DNA from: Coptis chinensis
Lineage: Eukaryota; Streptophyta; Magnoliopsida; Ranunculales; Ranunculaceae
NCBI GenBank assembly: GCA_015680905.1
Contig: CM027381.1
Coordinates: 13,245,501 to 13,309,500, forward strand
Length of the DNA stretch: 64,000 nt
Direction of reading: 5' to 3'
Part shown: piece by piece, positions 59,401-64,000 of the stretch
Position numbering within the stretch: the first letter of the stretch is position 1
Layout: each line of letters starts with the position of its first letter
Made by a program: the position numbers and the translations under genes
Notes under the pieces: model-generated
Databases searched by the model: none
What the model saw: the letters and a program-made list of their open reading frames with translations, nothing else
What the model was told of the DNA's origin: nothing

Positions 59401-60464
59401 TGTGTTGATAATGGTCACTAGTTTTTGAGTTTCATATGTGCACTTTGTACTAATATTCAGTTTGTGTTCATCAGGAAAAGTTGGAACGAAGGAGGCAGAT
59501 GCCTTATCACATGCACATAAATCTTGAGCTTCTGGAAGCTGTCCATCTGATTTGTGCTATGCTCTTGGAAGTTCCTAACATGGCAGGAAACACTCTTGAC
59601 GCTAAGCGGAAAATCATAAGCAAGACATTCCGTAGGCTGCTTGAGGTGAGCGAGAGACAGACATTTACAGCACCCCCTGAAAATGTTCGTGACCACATTA
59701 TGGCAGCCACTAGGGCCCTTAGCAAGGGAGATTTCCATAAATCCTTCAATGTCATCAAGTCCCTTGATGTCTGGCGGCTTGTCAGGAACAGAGATGATGT
59801 TCTTGAGATGCTCAAGACTAAGATCAAGGAAGAAGCTTTGAGAACTTACCTTTTTACTTATTCTTCATGTTACAAATCATTGAGCTTGGACCAGCTCACC
59901 ACCATGTTTGATCTATCCGAAGCCCACTCCCACAGCATTGTGAGCAAGATGATGATCATGGAGGAGCTCCACGCAAGCTGGGACCAGCCCACTCGTTGCA
60001 TTGTCTTCCATAATGTTGAACAAACAAGGCTGCAGGCTCTTGCATCCCAGCTGACAGAGAAGTTAGCAGTCCTTGCAGAAAGCAATGAGAAAGCCTTTGA
60101 AGCAAGGACTGGTGGTGGATTGGATGGGATGCCCCCAAGGCGTAGGGAGCCTCAGGACTATGCTGGGGCAGCTGCAGGCAGGCAAGAGAACTTTTATCAG
60201 GGAAGACAGGGTGGCTATGGTGGGCGTACAGGATACAATGCTGGCGGTAAAGCTTCTGGTCAGGGTTCTGGAGGAGGTTATTACAGGGGTGATCGGACAG
60301 GTCAGTCTCGTGGTACTGGAGGTTATTCATCAGGCTATCAGAGCACTCGTTATCAAGATGCATACGGAGGGGTTGGAAGGACTCCCTATCAAACAGGTTC
60401 AGCAGTGAGGGGTTCACAGATGGATGGCTCAGGCAAAATGGTAAGTCTCAATAGGCGTGTTTGA
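56441..60464 (+). CDS. EIF3C: Eukaryotic translation initiation factor 3 subunit C
   Basis: Coding exons 56441-56461, 56574-58418 and 59475-60464, with GT-AG introns 56462-56573 and 58419-59474, give 951 residues; Arabidopsis eIF3c has about 900. The start MSKFFSQ fits the conserved MxxRFFxQ of plant eIF3c. Order: acidic Ser/Asp N-terminus (1-60), eIF3c N-terminal domain with [20 protein letters not shown], a second acidic tract (about 175-235), [40 protein letters not shown], the helical repeat [20 protein letters not shown], and a PCI domain (about 660-830) with TYLFTYSS and [20 protein letters not shown]. The tail (about 830-951) is Gly/Tyr/Arg rich and ends KMVSLNRRV. It acts in the cytosol as a core subunit of eIF3 on the 40S ribosome, bridging eIF1 and eIF5. 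Retaining the last intron would end the protein before the PCI domain. No break is seen. Confidence 0.97.
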
Positions 60465-60592
60465 GTATATCTAAATCATAAAGTAGAGAGAAACACAGTT
60501 AACTACAGCTCGGGTTTTGGTCTCTCCTGCTTTGCGGGAGCTTGAAGATTTGATTTGGCTAAATTTTTTGCAAGGGTAGATTTCTGTTTAAT

Positions 60593-60680
60593 TTGTTTGT
60601 AATGAAATGCTTATTATGGACCACATTCGATATGTTCTGTTTTTGTTGTCCATTTTAGACTTCATGAATAATTTCCTTTT
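60593..60680 (+). terminator. Probable polyadenylation region of eIF3c
   Basis: A TTTGTTTGT far-upstream-type element (60593-60601) is followed by AATGAA (60601-60606), a usual plant near-upstream variant, and a T-rich stretch ending TTTTTGTTGTCC about 40 bases later. Motif-based and approximate. Confidence 0.4.
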
Positions 60681-61075
60681 CAACGCCTCACTCCTTAGGC
60701 ACTGTAGAATTAGATGATCACTTCTGCCTATCTGTTATCAATAGCTTATTGCATAGGTTCTCTACATTTTTGTGGTTGGTGTAGATAATCACAGTTAACA
60801 ATTCATGTAGGATTTGGAGGGTATTAGGCGTAATACTTGTGCTTTCTGATAAATTCGACAGGAAATTGGTTTGTTTTGAAGTTTTGAACCAATGATATTT
60901 AGGCATACCAAATCCAATCCAGTCCAGTACAATCCTACGACCTAATAAAGCTTTTGTCAATTCACAATTGATAGTTATAATTCTTAAACTGCAGTATTCT
61001 GTTCAGGAGAAATTTGCCTATGGGAGATCTTTATCTACAATTGGCTAGCATCTGTTTGGGTCATCGGTTTGTGAG
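60681..61075. other. Downstream spacer of eIF3c
   Basis: No gene recognised. Minus-strand open frames here are short and lack domains. Confidence 0.4.
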
Positions 61076-61320
61076 TCAGATAAGTATGTTTTCTTTGTAA
61101 CTGAATATAATAACTAACCGTACACCGGGGCCAACAATATAGTAAAGTTGAACACTCACACCGGGGCCAATCTCGTTTATTAAGCGTACATGTACTTTTC
61201 CATAAACACTGGAACACTCACAGAGTGCAACGAGCACCAATAAAAATTTGAAGACTAGCAAAACCGTTAAGAGTAGGTCTGCATTGTTGTTTATGAAACT
61301 TGATGCCTTGATTTGTATAT
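61076..61320 (-). pseudogene. Plant self-incompatibility S1-family (SPH) remnant
   Basis: On the minus strand a hydrophobic signal-peptide-like run (VLLVFKFLLVLVALCECSS) is followed by VYGKVHVRLINEIGPGVSVQ, which fits the N-terminal part of the S1/SPH family (small secreted cysteine-rich proteins, VxVxNxLGPGxxLxxHCKS). The conserved His-Cys segment and the rest are missing, no ATG opens the frame (an ATC stands where the start would be expected), and the sequence turns into a second copy of ACACCGGGGCCAA 42 bases on. I judge it a broken fragment. Confidence 0.5.
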
Positions 61321-61743
61321 ACTTTCGTAATTCATATGCGAAGTGTTGATAGTGTTCTCTTATATAAGTCTATTCTGTTGTATACACTAGGAAACGAATT
61401 TATTCAAATTTAACGTACTATATTAGTTACATTCTCTCTATATATGGTTATCTAGCCTATTATTTCTTATATTTGTTGCATTTGAAACTTATTGCGGATG
61501 CTAATTAAATGTGTGTACTTAATACTGATGAAAATGAATAGTGCCAAATCAAAATCAAATCATAATAAAAATCCAGTTTGTCAGTGCAGCTGTGGCATAT
61601 ACTTTTGTACGTTGTGTGTGTATATATTGTATATATAAGCTAAAAAGCGCCAAAACATTTATTTCTTTTTGTTATTATTACAAGAAAAAAAAAATGTTAG
61701 TTCACGCTTAATAACCGCTTAATAAACAATATAATAAAGTTAT
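61321..61743. other. AT-rich spacer
   Basis: No feature recognised apart from short AT/GT microsatellite-like runs near 61610-61640. Confidence 0.4.
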
Positions 61744-62439
61744 TGTTGAATTTTATGTTAGTGGTAATGCTAGGAGAGTTGTGACATCGATATATTAAAG
61801 AAACCAAGAATAAAAATAGAGAAGACTAGAGATTGATTAGGGTTAGAGAGTTTTTGTATTTAAGATAGTGTTCTCTATCCAGAGTTACATATTTATACTA
61901 AAACTAAAACATGATAATTGAAACTACTAGATATGGATGCCCACACTTATAGAAACATACGACTTTCCATATTGGATATATTCTAATACTGACATATTCT
62001 AACATTCCCCCTCAAGCTGTAATTACGCAAACTATACAAATTATAGCTTGGATTACAAAAAACAAAATATAAGAATACTGCTCTCCTTTTCGCATAGAAC
62101 TATCTTTAGTTAAAGAACTCGAACAACTGTTGAGACGTTCTGGAGGTGAAACTGTCGGTATAGGCTATGGCCTAACTTGAATACTAAAGGTGTACCACAA
62201 TCACAAACTAAAATCATAACACCGGTTTAGTGGCACACTTCTTGACTACTACTCACTCCATTCGCTGTTATGGCTGTCATAATATAAATTGAAAACAATA
62301 ACACTGACTTGATGTGCGCTTCTTGGCTGCTACTATCAATATCACTATTAATGTTAACAAAATACTATTATGGGTACTCTGAATCTCGAATCAATCAATC
62401 CGGTGCGCTTATAACTTGATCAAGCACGAATCCTCGATG

Positions 62440-62645
62440 AGTGCTTTAGGCTTGATCGCTACCTTAAACATACTTTGCGGTTTAGGACTAAACATACTTT
62501 TTGCAGTTTAGGCATGACTACTACACTCAAATATACTTTGCGGTTTAGGCATGATCAAGCTACACGAAACATACTTGCAGCTTTAGGCTTGATCAAGCTA
62601 CCCTCGAATCTTCAAGATTGCAGTTTAGGCTTGACTGCTACCTAA
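62440..62645. repeat. Imperfect repeats in the interior of the copia-type element
   Basis: Variants of TTTGCGGTTTAGGCATGATCA and GCAGTTTAGGCTTGAT occur five or six times at spacings of about 35-50 bases, alternating with CATACTT. No function is assigned. Confidence 0.6.
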
Positions 62646-63704
62646 ATACTGAAGACTGAATAGTGGATATGCCTTGTCATGAAAAGTTCGTCAAGGCATG
62701 CCGGAATATGAAGACATGAGTACTCTTTCTCATACGTCTCCATATTCTCCTTCCCTCATATACTACTGAATGTCTTCATATCTCCCTATTCCCCCTCTCA
62801 AGTTGGAATATACAAGGCTGAGTAGGAACATACAAAGACTTGTCTATTCCGACTTGAACTTGAAATAGAGAAAACCAAATACTAACTTATACAACCAACC
62901 AATGCCCACTTCAAAAAACAATACTTCATACTCCAATACACAAAAAAAAAATCTAACAGAACATGTATCAAACAATACTCACTATAGAGGGTGGAGGGTG
63001 GGTTGCGCCTTTTTATGACTACGAACTTCTGGAATAGTGGAAGATGGAAAGAATAATTCCTCGTGAGATAGAGGTCATGTGCCCCTATAATACTTCAAAC
63101 AAACAATTTGATCATGTTCTAGAAACTGAGACAGAAGACGACATCAATACCAACTGCGCGGAAGCTAGAAACCCAAACATCCATAACGGCATACAAACAA
63201 TACTACCCCTCCAATCCTGGATGAGAGTGCAAACTACCTTCCAAAGGCTTGACACTTCAAAAATCTCGAAAACTGATGTGTGGAGGCATGGGTGCGAGCG
63301 CGCCTTCGTCAAGGCATATTAGAGCGCGATGCCCTTTACTCTTCCAACTTCCAAGATTTTCGGAATGTGCGCCTTTGGCTGGCTATACTTGAGTCTTGTG
63401 CCCTCTTCTCTGAAAAAAAAACGACAAACAATACTAAAACCAACCTTTGGCGTGCATCGTCCAATACTAATTTCAAAGACTTCGAGATACAGAGAGGTTG
63501 TGCCCCTCTTACAATACTAAGACAGAGAGATTCTGGAAGAAGGAGACTGCGGAAGCAAAACAATACTAAGAAACCAATACTGAGAAACTTTGGATCTCTC
63601 TCCTAGCATTCTTCAAACAAACTTTAAACACCAGCGGAATCTTGAAAAGTTACTTCGAACCATAGAGAATAATGAAATGAGAGATTTCAGAACTTAGAAT
63701 ACTT

Positions 63705-63795
63705 AAACATGTCGATGAATAGTATCGTGAATAGTGTCAGTGAACAGTAATGGTGAACAGTGCCAGTGAATAGTACTATTGAACAGTAAATCCTT
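63705..63795. repeat. Short GTGAAYAGT repeats near the primer-binding site
   Basis: About six copies of GTGAATAGT or GTGAACAGT in 90 bases, in what would be the leader of the minus-strand copia-type element. Confidence 0.7.
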
Positions 63796-64000
63796 CCAGA
63801 GAAAGATTGAAATTTGAATTGAGATATTAGAGCTTCTTCTTGTGAGAAATCCTTCTTATTCTTGAAACTTGACTTGAATACTATACTGAAAAATTTAAAT
63901 AAACTTGATTTTTTTTCTTAGTGAGGGATTCCTCTCCTAGCATACCACTTAACCTCGCTCTGATACCATGTTGAATTCTATGTTAGTGGTGATGCTATGA

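Larger units (their letters stand above)
61744..64000 (-). mobile_element. Copia-type LTR element without pol, minus orientation, runs off the window
   Basis: The left LTR (61744-62004, 261 bp, TGTTGAATT...TTCTAACA) is followed by a polypurine tract read on the minus strand (CAGCTTGAGGGGGAA, 62005-62019). At the right, GCTCTGATACCA (63957-63968) is the reverse complement of TGGTATCAGAGC, the initiator-methionine tRNA primer-binding site of copia elements. It directly precedes the first 32 bases of the second LTR (63969-64000). The visible LTR bases differ at 3 of 32 sites. The 1.95-kb interior has no recognised gag or pol, so the element is non-autonomous or heavily deleted. A second TTCCCCCTCTCAAG tract near 62789 hints at rearrangement. 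Confidence 0.82.

Noticed and set aside
59956-60417. 153-codon minus-strand and overlapping plus-strand frames
   Set aside because: Shadows of the Gly-rich eIF3c C-terminal exon.
62440-62645. CRISPR-like spaced repeats
   Set aside because: Repeats are imperfect, spacing is irregular and the context is a plant LTR element; no CRISPR array is plausible here.

Overview
The window is nuclear DNA of a flowering plant, most likely a eudicot. It is AT-rich, has short plant-type introns, and is dominated by plant transposon families: Tat and Athila Ty3/gypsy elements, Ty1/copia elements, CACTA and hAT DNA transposons, L1-type LINEs and tRNA-derived SINEs. I cannot name the species. Only one gene looks intact, the eIF3c gene at about 56.16-60.46 kb on the plus strand. 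Everything else is repeat fossils, captured gene pieces or gene remnants.

Layout. 0-3.4 kb: a GT-rich degenerate repeat and a plant-mobile-domain (PMD/MAIN-like) remnant. 3.47-11.93 kb: a Tat-lineage Ty3/gypsy element (448-bp LTRs, two RNase H domains) whose 3' part, after the integrase core, is replaced by antisense DNA. That DNA holds an F-box/DUF295 (KIB1-4 beta-propeller) gene fragment with its own antisense TATA box. 12.9-37.8 kb: a 25-kb nest whose base is an Athila-type element (LTRs 12905-13777 and 37012-37814) inserted into a small coiled-coil gene read on the minus strand. Inside it sit a CACTA element (16191-21822) carrying several exons and introns of a GFS12-type BEACH/kinase gene, and a minus-strand Athila-like element (21864-28146). 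That second element itself contains a second gene-capturing CACTA (22095-25774) and a hAT-like element (26751-27325). Two solitary LTRs (30986-32313 and 32920-34497) lie further along. Almost every insertion boundary is fixed by a target-site duplication that I could read directly.

37.8-43.8 kb: AT-rich spacer, an inverted pair of tRNA-type SINEs sharing one 17-bp target duplication, an env-like Athila remnant split by another solitary LTR, and possible exons of a spliced transcript. 43.8-50.4 kb: a composite Ty1/copia element with three LTRs, three copies of a copia RNase H fragment and two copies of a Ty3-like aspartic protease fragment, flanked by one GTTTC duplication. 50.8-52.1 kb: a 5'-truncated L1-type LINE remnant on the minus strand. 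52.4-56.1 kb: a 0.87-kb inverted repeat around a 1.95-kb core, ending just upstream of the eIF3c promoter.

56.1-60.6 kb: eIF3c, with a TATA box, a TGGGCC site, a telo-box, a 5'-UTR intron, two further introns and a 951-residue product. 61.1-61.3 kb: remnant of a plant self-incompatibility S1-family (SPH) gene. 61.74 kb to the end: a minus-strand copia-type, coding-poor LTR element whose 5' LTR runs off the window.

No CRISPR array, rRNA or free-standing tRNA gene was seen. The most unusual content is gene capture (GFS12 and an unidentified gene in CACTA elements, F-box DNA next to a Tat integrase), the SINE pair that inserted as one unit, and a possible 59-residue N-terminal extension of eIF3c created by splicing of its leader.
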